From assembly GCA_910575555.1 (NCBI GenBank), contig CAJTFX010000015.1, positions 1-64,000 of the forward strand: 64,000 bases of DNA, given 5' to 3'. Shown here piece after piece: positions 35,517-45,792 of this stretch (its first letter is position 1; each line of letters opens with the position of its first letter). Position numbers and translations under genes: made by a program. Source of the stretch: Lachnospiraceae bacterium (GTDB lineage: Bacteria; Bacillota; Clostridia; Lachnospirales; Lachnospiraceae). A model generated the notes under the pieces. That model was not told where the DNA came from. It did not search any database and saw only the letters and a list, made by a program, of their open reading frames with translations.

Positions 35517-36779
35517 TTAGTCCTGGTTAAAAAATTCTTTTATTTCTGTATATCCTTCGGCGGCCAGTTTTTCCTTCTGGAATTTCTTATTCTTATTCAT
35601 CCGGGCCACCAATACCTGTTTTCCATCTTTGCGCCGGGCCTGGGCCGTTGCAATCACCTGAGCCAGTTTCTCTCCCGGATAATTCTTTTCTATCAGATAG
35701 GCAATCCGTTCTGACTGGCCGGGCACCTGGAATCCGCTTTCCAACAGCAGCAGGATAATCCGCTCAAATCCGATGGAAAATCCGCAGGCCGGAACGTCGT
35801 TTCCGGTAAATTTGCCGATCATTTTATCGTAACGGCCGCCTCCGCCGCAGCTTCCGCCGAATTCCGGCATGGCAATTTCAAAAATTGTCCCTGTATAATA
35901 AGACATGCCCCGCACCAGTGTGGGGTCAAAAACCAAATCAAATTCTGCTTCTTTGGTATCATTCACACATGCTGCAATCTCTGTCAGATTGTCCGCCACG
36001 TCTTTTTCCAGAAAATCCCCCAGCTGTTTTGCCAGACAGGACACTCCCTGGGCCACATTTTCTTTTCCCTGAATGCTCTGAAACAGTTCCATGTATTTAT
36101 CCACAGAGGCTTTCTCAAATCCGCTCTTTTCCAGCTCCTCTGCTACTCCGTCCAGACCGATTTTGTCCATTTTATCCAGAATAATAAAAACTGTGTCGAA
36201 AGAGTCCTCAGCAAACCCGCTGTAAGCGGCCATAGCCTTCAAAATTCGCCTTTCATTGATACGAATCTGGAAATTTTTGAAGCCTAACCTGCCAATTGTG
36301 GTGGTGGTTGCAAGAATCAATTCAATTTCCGCCAGATTACTGGGTTCTCCTAAAATATCAATGTCGCACTGCATAAACTGACGGTATCTGCCCCGCTGGG
36401 GACGGTCTGCCCGCCAGACATTTCCCATCTGCAGCGCTTTAAAGGGCGCAGGCAGGTTGTTGGCGTTATTGGAATAAAACCTTGCCAGAGGCACGGTCAA
36501 ATCGTAGCGCATTCCGTAATCCACCACATCGTTTTCCGTCTGGGCCGTTTCCAGTTTCAGCTTTTCTCCTCTTTTGAGCACCTTGAAAATCAGCTTTTCA
36601 TTTTCCCCGCCCTGTTTGCTGCTGAGATTTGCAATATTTTCCATGCAGGGCGTCTCAATGGGGGTAAATCCAAAGCTGCGGTAAGTTTCTTTGATCACGT
36701 TCATCACATAATCCCGGATCTGCATTTCTTCCGGTAAAATATCTTTCATGCCGTTTACAGGCTTTTTTGCCAATGCCAT
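35517..36779 (-). CDS. hisS: histidyl-tRNA synthetase
   Basis: 420 aa, class II synthetase. Motif 2 region MGNVWRADRPQRGRYRQF, histidine motifs LVRGMSYYTGTIFEI and GGGGRYDKM, motif 3 GFSIGFERIILLL, and a C-terminal anticodon-binding domain (~330-420). Transcribed with aspS; 62 bp downstream of hemZ. No regulatory leader seen in the gap. Confidence 0.97.
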   Translation of the reverse strand: MALAKKPVNGMKDILPEEMQIRDYVMNVIKETYRSFGFTPIETPCMENIANLSSKQGGENEKLIFKVLKRGEKLKLETAQTENDVVDYGMRYDLTVPLARFYSNNANNLPAPFKALQMGNVWRADRPQRGRYRQFMQCDIDILGEPSNLAEIELILATTTTIGRLGFKNFQIRINERRILKAMAAYSGFAEDSFDTVFIILDKMDKIGLDGVAEELEKSGFEKASVDKYMELFQSIQGKENVAQGVSCLAKQLGDFLEKDVADNLTEIAACVNDTKEAEFDLVFDPTLVRGMSYYTGTIFEIAMPEFGGSCGGGGRYDKMIGKFTGNDVPACGFSIGFERIILLLLESGFQVPGQSERIAYLIEKNYPGEKLAQVIATAQARRKDGKQVLVARMNKNKKFQKEKLAAEGYTEIKEFFNQD

Positions 36780-36841
36780 TTTTGTTTCCTCCTTGTTTGT
36801 TCTGCTGTCTGGCTTTTTCTGCGTTTACAAAGTATTAAATC

Positions 36842-38368
36842 TTAAAAATCCATGAACAGCTTCCGTTTCCTCTCAATCATTTCGTCTATTTTTTCTATAT
36901 AAAGCGCCACATCCTTCACATTCTCACACCGCTCAATCCCCCGCTCCGCAGACACCCGCTTGGAAATGCTGCCGGCTCCGCAGGCCAGAATGCTCTGTTT
37001 CTCCTCCATCATCAGAATATTATAAACTCCTGCCTTGCCGGGCCGGGCATACCCTACATTTTCAAAGTTCCCCGCCATATTTTTCTGGCGGTAGAGATAA
37101 TAGGGGGACAATCCCATCTCTTTGGCATATCCGGCTGTCAAATCGATGATTTCCCAGCTGTTTGTCATCTGCATGTTCTGATAATCCTCCGGAAACATGT
37201 GAAACCTGGCCGCCCGCTTCAGGGCGAGGGAGTGAACCGTCAGATTATCCGGCGACAATGCCTGAATCTGCTCCATGGTATTTCTGACATCCCCGATGGT
37301 TTCTCCCGGCAGTCCCACAATTAAATCCATGTTGATATTGTCAAAGCCCAGTTCTCTGGCCAGCCAGAAGCTTTCCGCTGTCTGCCTGGAGGTATGACGG
37401 CGGCCGATCAAATCCAGGGTCTCCTGCTTCATGGTCTGGGGATTGATGGAAATTCTGGAGATTCCATGGGCCCGCAGAACTTTTAACTTTTCTTCGGTAA
37501 TACTGTCAGGCCGCCCTGCTTCCACCGTATATTCCAGCAAATCAGAAAAATTAAATGTACCTTCAATTTTTGTCAGCAAACGGTCTAATTCCAGGGGCGA
37601 TAATGTGGTAGGCGTTCCGCCGCCGATATACACGGTATTCAGTTTTTTTCCGCTGCAAATTGCAGCTGTAACATCTATTTCCTTTTCCAAAGCATCCAGA
37701 TAAGCCTCCGTCCGCTCCTTCCACATGCCGATGGGGGAGGAAGAAAAAGAACAGTAAGAGCAGATGCTTGGACAAAAAGGAATGCCCACGTAAAGGCTAT
37801 AGCCCTCCTGATAATCCATCCGGCCCAAAAGCTGCAGCTCCCGTTTTGCAATTTCTATACTCAGACTTATTTTCTGCCCGGAAGTAAAATAAGTGTCTGC
37901 CATGTAGGTTTGGATCTCTGTTTCTTTTTTCCCCTGTTCCAGCATGGACATTGGAATTTTGGTGGGACGGATGCCGGTCAGCGTTCCCCAGGGAAGGGTC
38001 TGCCCGGTATATTCTGACAGCATTTTGTATAAGGTCTGTTTCAGCCGGTTCTTCGTCTCTTTCCGATCTGAAAAATCAACCGCTGCAGAACGTTTCATTT
38101 TCAGAATATATGCCTGATGCGCCGGTGTGGCCAAGGCAGACCCGCCCTTTTCTCCTTTTGCCGGAAGATGCAAAAGCAGCTCCACGCTTTGCGGCTCCTG
38201 CCTTCGGTAATGCACCTCCATTCGAAACAGCGGGGCGCATTCCTCTTCCAGTTTAAAAATTTTCTCCGCATCTGCAAACACTTTTACCTCTTCCCCCGGA
38301 TAAAAGGCTTTCATCAAAGAATGGATATCATATTCAAAATCTGCTTCGTTTAACCAAACTGTTATCAT
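36842..38368 (-). CDS. hemZ: HemZ-type coproporphyrinogen dehydrogenase, radical SAM
   Basis: 508 aa. An N-terminal ~170-residue extension typical of HemZ precedes the radical SAM core with CPSICSYCSFSS (C-x3-C-x2-C), GGGTPTTLSPLE and VEAGRPDSIT. HemZ is annotated as an oxygen-independent coproporphyrinogen oxidase, but clostridia often carry it without a full heme pathway, so the role may differ. Only a weak ribosome site (AAGCGGGAAC) precedes the ATG. 14 bp after the metallo-hydrolase gene, and upstream of hisS. Confidence 0.9.
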   Translation of the reverse strand: MITVWLNEADFEYDIHSLMKAFYPGEEVKVFADAEKIFKLEEECAPLFRMEVHYRRQEPQSVELLLHLPAKGEKGGSALATPAHQAYILKMKRSAAVDFSDRKETKNRLKQTLYKMLSEYTGQTLPWGTLTGIRPTKIPMSMLEQGKKETEIQTYMADTYFTSGQKISLSIEIAKRELQLLGRMDYQEGYSLYVGIPFCPSICSYCSFSSSPIGMWKERTEAYLDALEKEIDVTAAICSGKKLNTVYIGGGTPTTLSPLELDRLLTKIEGTFNFSDLLEYTVEAGRPDSITEEKLKVLRAHGISRISINPQTMKQETLDLIGRRHTSRQTAESFWLARELGFDNINMDLIVGLPGETIGDVRNTMEQIQALSPDNLTVHSLALKRAARFHMFPEDYQNMQMTNSWEIIDLTAGYAKEMGLSPYYLYRQKNMAGNFENVGYARPGKAGVYNILMMEEKQSILACGAGSISKRVSAERGIERCENVKDVALYIEKIDEMIERKRKLFMDF

Positions 38369-38382
38369 CTTTATGTTCCCGC

Positions 38383-39003
38383 TTATAAAAAAGGATTACC
38401 CGTGCGTTCCCTGCCGATGGAGGTGATGTCCATATGTCCCGGATACACTTTCACATCATCCGGAAGCGTCAGCAGCTTTTCTCTGATGGACCGCACAAGC
38501 CCGGACATGCTTCCGCCTGGAAAATCCGTTCTTCCCACAGACTGGCAAAAAAGGGTGTCCCCGCTGAAAAGCGTTTTCTCTTTTTCCAGGTAATAACAGC
38601 ATCCGCCTTCGGTATGTCCCGGGGTATGCAGCACCTTCAGCTCCATGCCTGCCAGCTTCAGAATCTCATCGTCCTCTGCAAACACATCCGCATGGTAGGC
38701 TTCCCTTTTTCCAATCATGACGGACACATTTTTTGCAGGATTCTCCAGGGTATCCTTCTCTGCTTTGTGGGCATAAATTTTAATCCCAAAAATCTCTGCC
38801 AGTTCACCTGCGGCCATGGCATGGTCAAAATGTCCGTGGGTCAAAAGCACTGCTTTCGGCTCTAAGCCCTGCTGGCGGATTTTTTCTGCCAGCATCTGCG
38901 CTGAATCCCCCGGATCTACGATTACCATTTCCTTTGTCTCTTCATTGATGGCAAAATAGCAATTGGTAGCCACCTGCCCCACACAATACTGTTCTACTTT
39001 CAT
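38383..39003 (-). CDS. metallo-beta-lactamase-fold hydrolase (glyoxalase II-like)
   Basis: 206 aa. Zinc ligands: THGHFDHA (~56-63), HTPGHTEGG (~131) and FSGDTLFC (~152), with a C-terminal GHMDITS. Related to hydroxyacylglutathione hydrolases; in clostridia lacking glutathione it may act on other thioesters. Its ATG overlaps the GntR stop by 4 bp, so the two are translationally coupled, and hemZ follows by 14 bp. Confidence 0.9.
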   Translation of the reverse strand: MKVEQYCVGQVATNCYFAINEETKEMVIVDPGDSAQMLAEKIRQQGLEPKAVLLTHGHFDHAMAAGELAEIFGIKIYAHKAEKDTLENPAKNVSVMIGKREAYHADVFAEDDEILKLAGMELKVLHTPGHTEGGCCYYLEKEKTLFSGDTLFCQSVGRTDFPGGSMSGLVRSIREKLLTLPDDVKVYPGHMDITSIGRERTGNPFL

Positions 39004-39749
39004 GTTCGGTCCGCTCCTTCCTGTTTTTCAGGCTGTTCCTTCCTGTTCTGCATTAGCTTGTCCAGCTGTTCCCCCACCACGCGGAAATGCTTATCAAAGG
39101 CCCGGATTGCCATTTCCAGATCCTTGTCCGCCAGGGCGTGGTAGATTGCCCAGTGGGAACGTCTCAGCATTTCTGCGCGTATTTTATTCATCAATATTTT
39201 CGTACGGAAATTTTCGATAAACTGATCCATTAAACTGTCTAACATGGAATCATATAAAATCAGCATACGGTTATGGGACGCGCTTACCAGTTTGCGGTGA
39301 AATTCCACATCCAATCTGGCGCTTTCCTTAGAACTCATGGGCTGATCCATTTTCAGCAGAATTTCATGCAGTTCCTCCAATTCCTCCGGCTCCGCCACTT
39401 CAATGGCCAGACGGATTGCGGCATATTCATAGCCGATCCGAATGTGAAAGATTTCAGAATAGTCAATCTGCATCAGTTTCATTACCATATTGACCGATTT
39501 CATCATATATTCCATGGGATCACATCTGACATAATTGCCGCTTCCCTGCTGACACTCAATCAGCCCTGTAATCTCTAACATATGCATTACTTCCCGGACG
39601 GAATTGCGGCTGACTCCCATCTCCTCCGCCAGTTCCCGCTCTGTGGGAATTTTATCATTCAGCTTTAACTCTCCGGACAGTATTTTTTCCGAACAATAGT
39701 CAAATACATATTCATATGTTTTCTTTCCATCGAATCTGGAATGGTCCAT
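39000..39749 (-). CDS. FCD-domain GntR regulator, probable lactate repressor
   Basis: 249 aa. N-terminal winged helix (KIPTERELAEEMGVSRNSV, residues ~33-51) of the GntR family and C-terminal helical FCD domain with metal/ligand positions (DVEFHRKLVSASHN ... HWAIYHAL). LldR and relatives share this architecture. It lies behind the lactate operon, after a terminator, and the lactate promoter carries three ATTGGnT-N-AnCCAAT palindromes of FadR/LldR type, so it probably represses that operon until lactate binds (inference). ATG 39747-39749 after AAGAGGA. Confidence 0.88.
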   Translation of the reverse strand: MDHSRFDGKKTYEYVFDYCSEKILSGELKLNDKIPTERELAEEMGVSRNSVREVMHMLEITGLIECQQGSGNYVRCDPMEYMMKSVNMVMKLMQIDYSEIFHIRIGYEYAAIRLAIEVAEPEELEELHEILLKMDQPMSSKESARLDVEFHRKLVSASHNRMLILYDSMLDSLMDQFIENFRTKILMNKIRAEMLRRSHWAIYHALADKDLEMAIRAFDKHFRVVGEQLDKLMQNRKEQPEKQEGADRT

Positions 39750-39825
39750 TCTGTGTCCTCTTTTCTGTACGCTTGCGTCATAACGTTTATTTTAGTATAA
39801 TACCGGAAAATTTGCAAGAAAAAGA

Positions 39826-39864
39826 AACAGCAGGTGAATCGGAGTGCCTGATCCACTTGCTGTT
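39826..39864 (-). terminator. lactate operon terminator
   Basis: On the minus strand AACAGCAAGTGGATC and GATTCACCTGCTGTT form a 15-bp stem with one mismatch, followed by TCTTTTTC. It sits between the racemase stop and the GntR start, which therefore needs its own promoter; TTGCAA-17-TAAAAT near 39789-39817 is a candidate. Confidence 0.85.
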
Positions 39865-39931
39865 ATGGAATATGCTGATTTTATATTTGGAGACGAACGG
39901 AACTGCCATTCGCTGCAGTATGAAAGTGTGT

Positions 39932-41239
39932 TCAAAATTCCTGGCTCTCCCCACACTGATTCTTTTCTACCATTACGGATACACCGTCTGGGATTACTGC
40001 AATATGCGCGCCGCTGCCAGTTTCATCCAGCGCCCGCTTTAATGCTTCATTCACGTCGGAGGCTGTCTCAAATCCCATCTCTTCTGCCATGGCCCGGTAC
40101 TCTTCGCACATCACATAGATGACCTTGTGATGCATCAGAATCCGGCTTTGAATCTGATATTCCCACTGATCCGGCTTTGTTTCATCCTGGGGAATTTTCA
40201 GAATCTCATCCATCAGGCTTTGGGGGCTTTCGCAGTTTTTTAACGCCTGGTAAAACCCTTCCCCGCCGTGTCCGTCCCCGCAGTTGGATACCATAATGAT
40301 GATACCGCCGTTTTTGCAGGCCGCTTCCGCCGCCGTCATGCCTTTTACGGACTGATACATATTCTGATCCAACGGATAACCGCCGTTGGTGGAAATCGCA
40401 ATATCTGCAGGTTTTTTCGGTATTACCTGGCAATACTGTTGGAGGAATCGGCAGCCGGCTGCATGTGCTTCCATGGCATCACCGGCTACCGCATGCACGA
40501 TTTTTTTGTCAGCGTCAATAATCACGTTGACAATGTACTTCTGGTTCGCCATTTTACTTGCGGCAACCATGTCTCTATGGATAGGGTTATTTTCCAATAC
40601 GCCGGTACGGCTGTATGGAGAATCTATAAATGCGGAACAGTGGTTTCCCAATACTGTAACCGCACTGGATACACCGGGCAGAACGCTTTTGCGTCCGCCG
40701 GAAAATCCTGCGAAAAAGTGTGTTTCAATAAATCCTTCGCTTACCAGAAGATCGGCTTCTGCCGCTATTTTATTAATTAGCAGCGGTGCGCCGGAGGGAA
40801 GCGTTCCCAGATTTACCATATCATCTATATTCTGGCTGTCATGGACTGCAATCTTTTCCTGATTTACAATTTCTTCCCCGAATTTGCCGATCAGCTCCTC
40901 TCTGGAAGTAGCCCGGTGAAACCCTGTTGCAATCAATAAGGTTATGTCCGCCTGGGGATTCCCTTCCCGGATCTCTTTTAGCATAAATGGAATGATATGT
41001 TTGCTCGGCACCGGCCTGGTATGGTCGGAGCAGATGATGACTATCTTCTGTTTTCCTCTGGAAAGTTCAGAAAGCTTCGGCGATCCAATGGGATGTTCCA
41101 TGGCTTCCAGCACAAGCTCATCCTCTGTCTTTCCGGTTTTCGGCATAGATTCGATGGAAGATTCCAGAATCTCATAATCTAAATTGTCATCCAGATGCAG
41201 CATCATGCCCTCTCTGGAAAATGGAAGTTTCATATTCAT
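39932..41239 (-). CDS. larA: nickel-pincer lactate racemase
   Basis: 435 aa, LarA family. Motifs: CSDHTRPVPSKH, ATGFHRATSRE, ETHFFAGFSGGRKSVLPG; the Lys in GGRKS corresponds to the residue that binds the pyridinium nickel cofactor. It interconverts L- and D-lactate so that one dehydrogenase can use both. Cofactor synthesis genes larBCE are not in the window. Last gene of the lactate operon, 30 bp after the acyl-CoA dehydrogenase. SD GAGG at 8-nt spacing. Confidence 0.93.
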   Translation of the reverse strand: MNMKLPFSREGMMLHLDDNLDYEILESSIESMPKTGKTEDELVLEAMEHPIGSPKLSELSRGKQKIVIICSDHTRPVPSKHIIPFMLKEIREGNPQADITLLIATGFHRATSREELIGKFGEEIVNQEKIAVHDSQNIDDMVNLGTLPSGAPLLINKIAAEADLLVSEGFIETHFFAGFSGGRKSVLPGVSSAVTVLGNHCSAFIDSPYSRTGVLENNPIHRDMVAASKMANQKYIVNVIIDADKKIVHAVAGDAMEAHAAGCRFLQQYCQVIPKKPADIAISTNGGYPLDQNMYQSVKGMTAAEAACKNGGIIIMVSNCGDGHGGEGFYQALKNCESPQSLMDEILKIPQDETKPDQWEYQIQSRILMHHKVIYVMCEEYRAMAEEMGFETASDVNEALKRALDETGSGAHIAVIPDGVSVMVEKNQCGESQEF

Positions 41240-41269
41240 AAAAATTTACCTCATTTCTTCTATGAAATG

Positions 41270-42412
41270 TTATTTTACGCCCATCCATCCTGCAATTACC
41301 ATCATCTGCACTTCAGAGGTTCCTTCATATATCTCAGTAATTTTGGCGTCGCGCATCATACGCTCAATGGGATAATCTTTCGTATATCCGTATCCGCCGT
41401 ACAGCTGCAGGCAGCGGCGCGTTACGTCAGAGGCATTTCTGGAAGCCACTAATTTCGCCATAGCCGCTTTATGGGAGAAGGGCTCATGGTCATCTTTGGC
41501 GCATGCGGCCTGGTAAACCAGAAGTTTAGCAGCCTCCGTATTGGCCTGCATCTGAGCCAGTTCGAACTGGGTATTCTGGAACTGGGAAATTCTGCGGCCA
41601 AACTGTGTTCGTTCCTGTACGTATTTTACGGTTTCTTCAATAGCGCCTTCTGCAATGCCCAGCGCCTGGGCTGCAATGCCCACACGTCCGCCGTCTAAGG
41701 TCATCATGGCATATTTAAATCCTTTGCCCAATTCCCCAACCAGGTTTTCCTTGGGAACGATGCAGTCTTCAAAAACTAACTCACAGGTGGAAGACGCCCG
41801 GATACCCATTTTATCTTCCAGCTTGCCGATGGAGAATCCCGGGAAGCCTTTTTCTACAATAAATGCGGAAATTCCTTTGGTGCCCAAAGATTTATCTGTC
41901 ATAGCCAGTACGAAAAATACATCTGCCACTCCTGCATTGGTAATGAAAATCTTAGAACCGTTCAATACCCAGTGGTCCCCTTTGTCTACCGCAACGGTTT
42001 TCTGGCCGGACGCGTCTGTTCCTGCGTTAGCTTCCGTCAATGCAAATGCGCCGATCCATTCCCCGGAGCATAATTTGGGCAGGTATTTCTGTTTCTGCTC
42101 TTCGGTGCCGAACTGATAAATGGGCGTACAGCAAAGAGAAGTATGAGCTGACACGATAACCCCTGTGGTTCCGCAGTATTTGCTCAGTTCCTCCACCGTC
42201 TGGATGTAAGCCAGGGTGTCCATGCCGGCTCCGCCGTACTCTTCCGGGAACGGAATTCCCATCAACCCCATTTCTGCCATCTTCTTAACGTTCTCCATGG
42301 GGAATTCTTCTGTCTTGTCAATCTCCGCTGCCAAGGGCTTTACTTCATTTACTGCAAAATCATGTACCATATCCAGAATGTCCTGATGTAATTCGTCTCT
42401 TTTAAAATCCAT
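41270..42412 (-). CDS. acyl-CoA dehydrogenase, short-chain type
   Basis: 380 aa. Family marks: FALTEANAGTDASGQKTVA (FAD site, ~122-140), RTQFGRRISQFQNTQFELA (~268) and YEGTSEVQ near the C-terminus with the catalytic Glu. Close in pattern to butyryl-CoA dehydrogenases. It is between etfA and larA in the lactate operon, so it probably exchanges electrons with the same EtfAB. It may reduce crotonyl-CoA or acrylyl-CoA; the sequence alone does not say which. Confidence 0.92.
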   Translation of the reverse strand: MDFKRDELHQDILDMVHDFAVNEVKPLAAEIDKTEEFPMENVKKMAEMGLMGIPFPEEYGGAGMDTLAYIQTVEELSKYCGTTGVIVSAHTSLCCTPIYQFGTEEQKQKYLPKLCSGEWIGAFALTEANAGTDASGQKTVAVDKGDHWVLNGSKIFITNAGVADVFFVLAMTDKSLGTKGISAFIVEKGFPGFSIGKLEDKMGIRASSTCELVFEDCIVPKENLVGELGKGFKYAMMTLDGGRVGIAAQALGIAEGAIEETVKYVQERTQFGRRISQFQNTQFELAQMQANTEAAKLLVYQAACAKDDHEPFSHKAAMAKLVASRNASDVTRRCLQLYGGYGYTKDYPIERMMRDAKITEIYEGTSEVQMMVIAGWMGVK

Positions 42413-42443
42413 AACATTTCCTCCATATTATAATCAACCGACA

Positions 42444-43451
42444 TTATGCCTTCCGTGCCTTAAATGCTGCCGTCAGCGCCGGCACCACTTCGTTTAAGTT
42501 TCCTACAATTCCGTAATCCGCCACATCAAAAATCGGCGCATCCTCATCTTTGTTCACTGCAATTACCCTATCGGAACCGGAAATGCCTGCCAAATGCTGG
42601 ATTGCTCCGGAAATGCCAATGGCAAAGTAAAGCTTCGGCGCTACGGTCTTGCCGGACTGCCCTACCTGATGTGCGTGAGGCATCCAGCCTGCGTCAACCA
42701 CAGCCCTGCTGCAGCCAACCGTTGCCCCCAGCTCTGCTGCCAGTTCTTCCAGAAGCTTAAAGTTTTCTGCGCTTCCAACGCCCCGGCCGCCGGATACGAT
42801 GATCTCTGCTTCCTCCAGATTTACTGCCTCTGCCACTTCATTGACGCGCTCCACCAGATTGGTGCGGATTTCTTCGGGGGCCACATGAATCTCTTCTTTT
42901 ACAATTTCTCCGCTGCGGCCTTCATCATACGCGCCTTTTTTGAATACGCCCGGCCTTACGGTTCCCATCTGGGGACGGTGCTCCGGACACATAATGGTGG
43001 CCATTAAGTTGCCGCCGAAGGTGGGACGGGTCCATGCGATATTTCCGGTTTCCTCATCAATGTCAATGCCGGTGCAGTCTGCCGTCAGCCCTGTTTTCAG
43101 CCGGCAGGACACCCTGGGCCCCATGTCCCGGCCATTGTTGGTAGCCCCGATCATCAAGGTTTCCGGTTTATATTTCTCTACCAGAGTTACCATTGCCTTG
43201 GTAAACGCGTCTGTGGTGTAATATTCATATTCCGGCCCGTCTACGATAATAGCGGAATCTGCGCCATAGCAGACGGCGTCCTTTGCCACGCCCTCAATAT
43301 CCTTGCCGATTACCACTGCCACCAGAGGACATCCTTTCTGGTCTGCCAGCGGCCTTGCCACATGTAAAAGTTCATATCCGACATTTTTTGCTTTTCCGCA
43401 TTCAGTCTCTATAAACACCCATATATTTTTATAATCATTCAGATTGCCCAT
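42444..43451 (-). CDS. etfA: electron transfer flavoprotein, alpha subunit
   Basis: 335 aa. N-terminal nucleotide-alpha-hydrolase-like half, and C-terminal FAD domain with [34 protein letters not shown] and [16 protein letters not shown]. With EtfB it carries electrons between the lactate dehydrogenase, NAD, ferredoxin and possibly the acyl-CoA dehydrogenase. 13 bp after etfB, 31 bp before the acyl-CoA dehydrogenase. SD AAGGAGG. Confidence 0.95.
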   Translation of the reverse strand: MGNLNDYKNIWVFIETECGKAKNVGYELLHVARPLADQKGCPLVAVVIGKDIEGVAKDAVCYGADSAIIVDGPEYEYYTTDAFTKAMVTLVEKYKPETLMIGATNNGRDMGPRVSCRLKTGLTADCTGIDIDEETGNIAWTRPTFGGNLMATIMCPEHRPQMGTVRPGVFKKGAYDEGRSGEIVKEEIHVAPEEIRTNLVERVNEVAEAVNLEEAEIIVSGGRGVGSAENFKLLEELAAELGATVGCSRAVVDAGWMPHAHQVGQSGKTVAPKLYFAIGISGAIQHLAGISGSDRVIAVNKDEDAPIFDVADYGIVGNLNEVVPALTAAFKARKA

Positions 43452-43464
43452 GCTAAACCCCTCC

Positions 43465-44268
43465 TTATAAAAGTTTTGCTTCTTCCAGCAATTTCACTAC
43501 TTCGTTTGCTGCGTCTTTCGGTTCCATGCCTGCCAGCTTCACGCCGGATTTTTCCCTGACCGGCGTATAAGTCTTTTTCACCCTTGTGGGGGATCCGTTT
43601 AATCCGCACAGTTCCAATTGAATGGATGGGATATCCTCTTCGGTCAAAACAGGAATTTCTTTTTTCTTGGCAGCCATTTTGCTCTTAATGGTGGGATAAC
43701 GGGGCTCATAAGGAAGTTTCACAACAGTCACCACTGCCGGAAGCTTAGTGGAAATCATATCGTAACCTGCATCATGTTCCCGTTTTACCTGAATCTCTCC
43801 GTCCTTTTCCACAATATCCAGCGCATAGGTAATCTGGGGCAAGTCAAGATGCTCCGCAATTTCCGGCCCTACCTGGGCAGTGTCTCCGTCTGTGGCCTGC
43901 TTTCCGCAGAGGATTAAGTCAAATTTCAGTCCCTCTTTTTCTTCTACCGCTTTAATTGCCTCGGACAAAATATAGCTGGTGGCAAGGGTGTCGGAACCGC
44001 CGAAGCTCCTGCTGGAAATCAGATAGCCGTTGTCTGCGCCTACTGCGAGACAAGATTTGATGGCTTCCTTAGCCTGTTCCGGCCCCATGGAAATTACAAT
44101 CAGCTTGCCGCCTAACTGCTCTTTCAATCTTACGCCTACTTCCTGGGCATAGGTGTCAAAAGGATTCACAATACTTGGAACGCCTTTGCGGATTAGGGTG
44201 TGAGTTTCAGGATCTACCTTGATTTCGTTGGTATCAGGTACCTGTTTCATGCAAACACAAATATTCAT
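43465..44268 (-). CDS. etfB: electron transfer flavoprotein, beta subunit
   Basis: 267 aa. Contains the EtfB motif KQATDGDTAQVGPEIAEH (~125), which is close to that of electron-bifurcating Etfs that bind NAD(H) and an extra FAD, plus a C-terminal arm that wraps EtfA. In acetogens and lactate-using Clostridia the homologous Ldh-EtfAB complex oxidises lactate with NAD while consuming reduced ferredoxin. 21 bp after the dehydrogenase gene; SD GAGGAGG. Confidence 0.95.
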   Translation of the reverse strand: MNICVCMKQVPDTNEIKVDPETHTLIRKGVPSIVNPFDTYAQEVGVRLKEQLGGKLIVISMGPEQAKEAIKSCLAVGADNGYLISSRSFGGSDTLATSYILSEAIKAVEEKEGLKFDLILCGKQATDGDTAQVGPEIAEHLDLPQITYALDIVEKDGEIQVKREHDAGYDMISTKLPAVVTVVKLPYEPRYPTIKSKMAAKKKEIPVLTEEDIPSIQLELCGLNGSPTRVKKTYTPVREKSGVKLAGMEPKDAANEVVKLLEEAKLL

Positions 44269-44289
44269 AATGCTTCCTCCTCATAAATT

Positions 44290-45702
44290 TTATAAACGAT
44301 AACAAACTTTTCCCGGATTTAAAATCATCTTGGGATCAAATACCCGTTTGATGCCTTCCATAATTGCCATATTGGTTTCCCCAACGGAATCCAAAAGATA
44401 TTTCACCTTGCCGGAGCCAATGCCGTGCTCACCGGAAACAAGTCCGCCGCAGTCTGTCGCTTCTTTATAGATAATGTCAAAGAATTTATCTACCCGTTTC
44501 TTAAACTCCTCTTCCTCCAAATCATTAGAACACTGATAAATATGAAGATTTCCGTCTCCGGCATGACCAAAGGATTTAATGGTCAGCCCGCAGTCTTCTC
44601 CTGTCTTGTTGACAAATTCCAGATAATCCGCAATCTTGTTCACCGGAACTACTACGTCGCATTCATCCAGCAGCTTTGTCTCTTCCATAATCGCTTCCAG
44701 GAAGGAAGAACGCGCCGCCCATGCGTCTTTCATCTTAGTGGGGGTGTCTGCCACCAATACGTCAATGGCTCCTTCCTCCAATACCAGTTCAGCCGCCTGC
44801 TCCACCAATGCGTCCACTTCTTCCTCTGAATTCCCATCCAGGGTAATCAGCAGATATGCGCCGATTTCTGTTCCCTCCAGTTCCTGCGGAAATACGGATT
44901 TGCCGATATAGCGTTCTGATGCCAACACAATCTCCCTCTCCATAAATTCAATGGCCTGCGGGTCCATATGAGCCATTTTAAACTTGGGAACTGCAGCCAA
45001 TGCAGTATGCAGGTCTTCAAAGGGGATAATCAGAGAAGCCGCTGCCTTGGGCGCCGGTATAATCTTTAACGTCAGCTCTGTGATAATTCCAAGTGTTCCT
45101 TCTGAGCCAATCATCAGGTTCAGCAGGGAATATCCGGAAGACGTCTTAGACACAGTGGCGCCCAAATGGGTAATTTCCCCGGTAGGCAGCACAACGGTCA
45201 TTGCCCTTACATAGTCACGGGTCGCTCCGTATTTCACCGCACGCATGCCCCCTGCGTTGGTTGCCGCGTTTCCTCCTACACAGGCAAATTTCTCACCTGG
45301 ATCCGGCGGATACAGCATTCCTTTTCCCTGGCAGTCCTCTGCCAGATCATTTAACAATACGCCGGCTTCGATTTCCACGACGAAATTTTCCATGTCATAA
45401 GATTTAATCTTATTCATTTTGGAAATGTCAATGAGCACGCCGCCGTACAGAGGCACTGCCCCTCCTGCCAGGCCGGTGCCGGCTCCTCTGGGAGTCACCG
45501 GGATATTGTTCTCATAACAGATTTTCATAATCCCTGCCACTTCCTCCGTTGAACGGGGCTGAACTGCCACATCCGGCATATGGGTTCCGTAAATAGGCAT
45601 TTCATCCTTGGCATAGTCCGGGTTAATGTCCTCTCCCTGGAAAACATAACTTGTAACTGCTTTCAGTTGTTCCACAATTTCTGGCGTCAATTGGTTGTAC
45701 AT
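44290..45702 (-). CDS. FAD-linked D-lactate dehydrogenase (GlcD-like)
   Basis: 470 aa, FAD-binding PCMH type. Residues ~45-220 carry the FAD loop TPRGAGTGLAGGAVP and NAATNAGGMRAVKYGAT; the C-terminal oxidase domain has KSFGHAGDGNLHIYQ and SGEHGIGSGK. It oxidises lactate to pyruvate and passes electrons to the neighbouring EtfBA. Same gene order as the lactate genes of acetogens (lctD in Acetobacterium woodii). SD AAGGAGG at 8 nt. Confidence 0.93.
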   Translation of the reverse strand: MYNQLTPEIVEQLKAVTSYVFQGEDINPDYAKDEMPIYGTHMPDVAVQPRSTEEVAGIMKICYENNIPVTPRGAGTGLAGGAVPLYGGVLIDISKMNKIKSYDMENFVVEIEAGVLLNDLAEDCQGKGMLYPPDPGEKFACVGGNAATNAGGMRAVKYGATRDYVRAMTVVLPTGEITHLGATVSKTSSGYSLLNLMIGSEGTLGIITELTLKIIPAPKAAASLIIPFEDLHTALAAVPKFKMAHMDPQAIEFMEREIVLASERYIGKSVFPQELEGTEIGAYLLITLDGNSEEEVDALVEQAAELVLEEGAIDVLVADTPTKMKDAWAARSSFLEAIMEETKLLDECDVVVPVNKIADYLEFVNKTGEDCGLTIKSFGHAGDGNLHIYQCSNDLEEEEFKKRVDKFFDIIYKEATDCGGLVSGEHGIGSGKVKYLLDSVGETNMAIMEGIKRVFDPKMILNPGKVCYRL

Positions 45703-45792
45703 GTTGTTACCTCCTTGAAAAATTTATTCTTCACAACAGTTCAGATGCCCGACTGTCACTATGAAAGTTTCTTCTTAATTCTTTTGTCTCTT

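Noticed and set aside
35464-36841. T-box leader for hisS or aspS
   Set aside because: The gaps before these genes are only 62 and 53 bp, with no T-box sequence or antiterminator.
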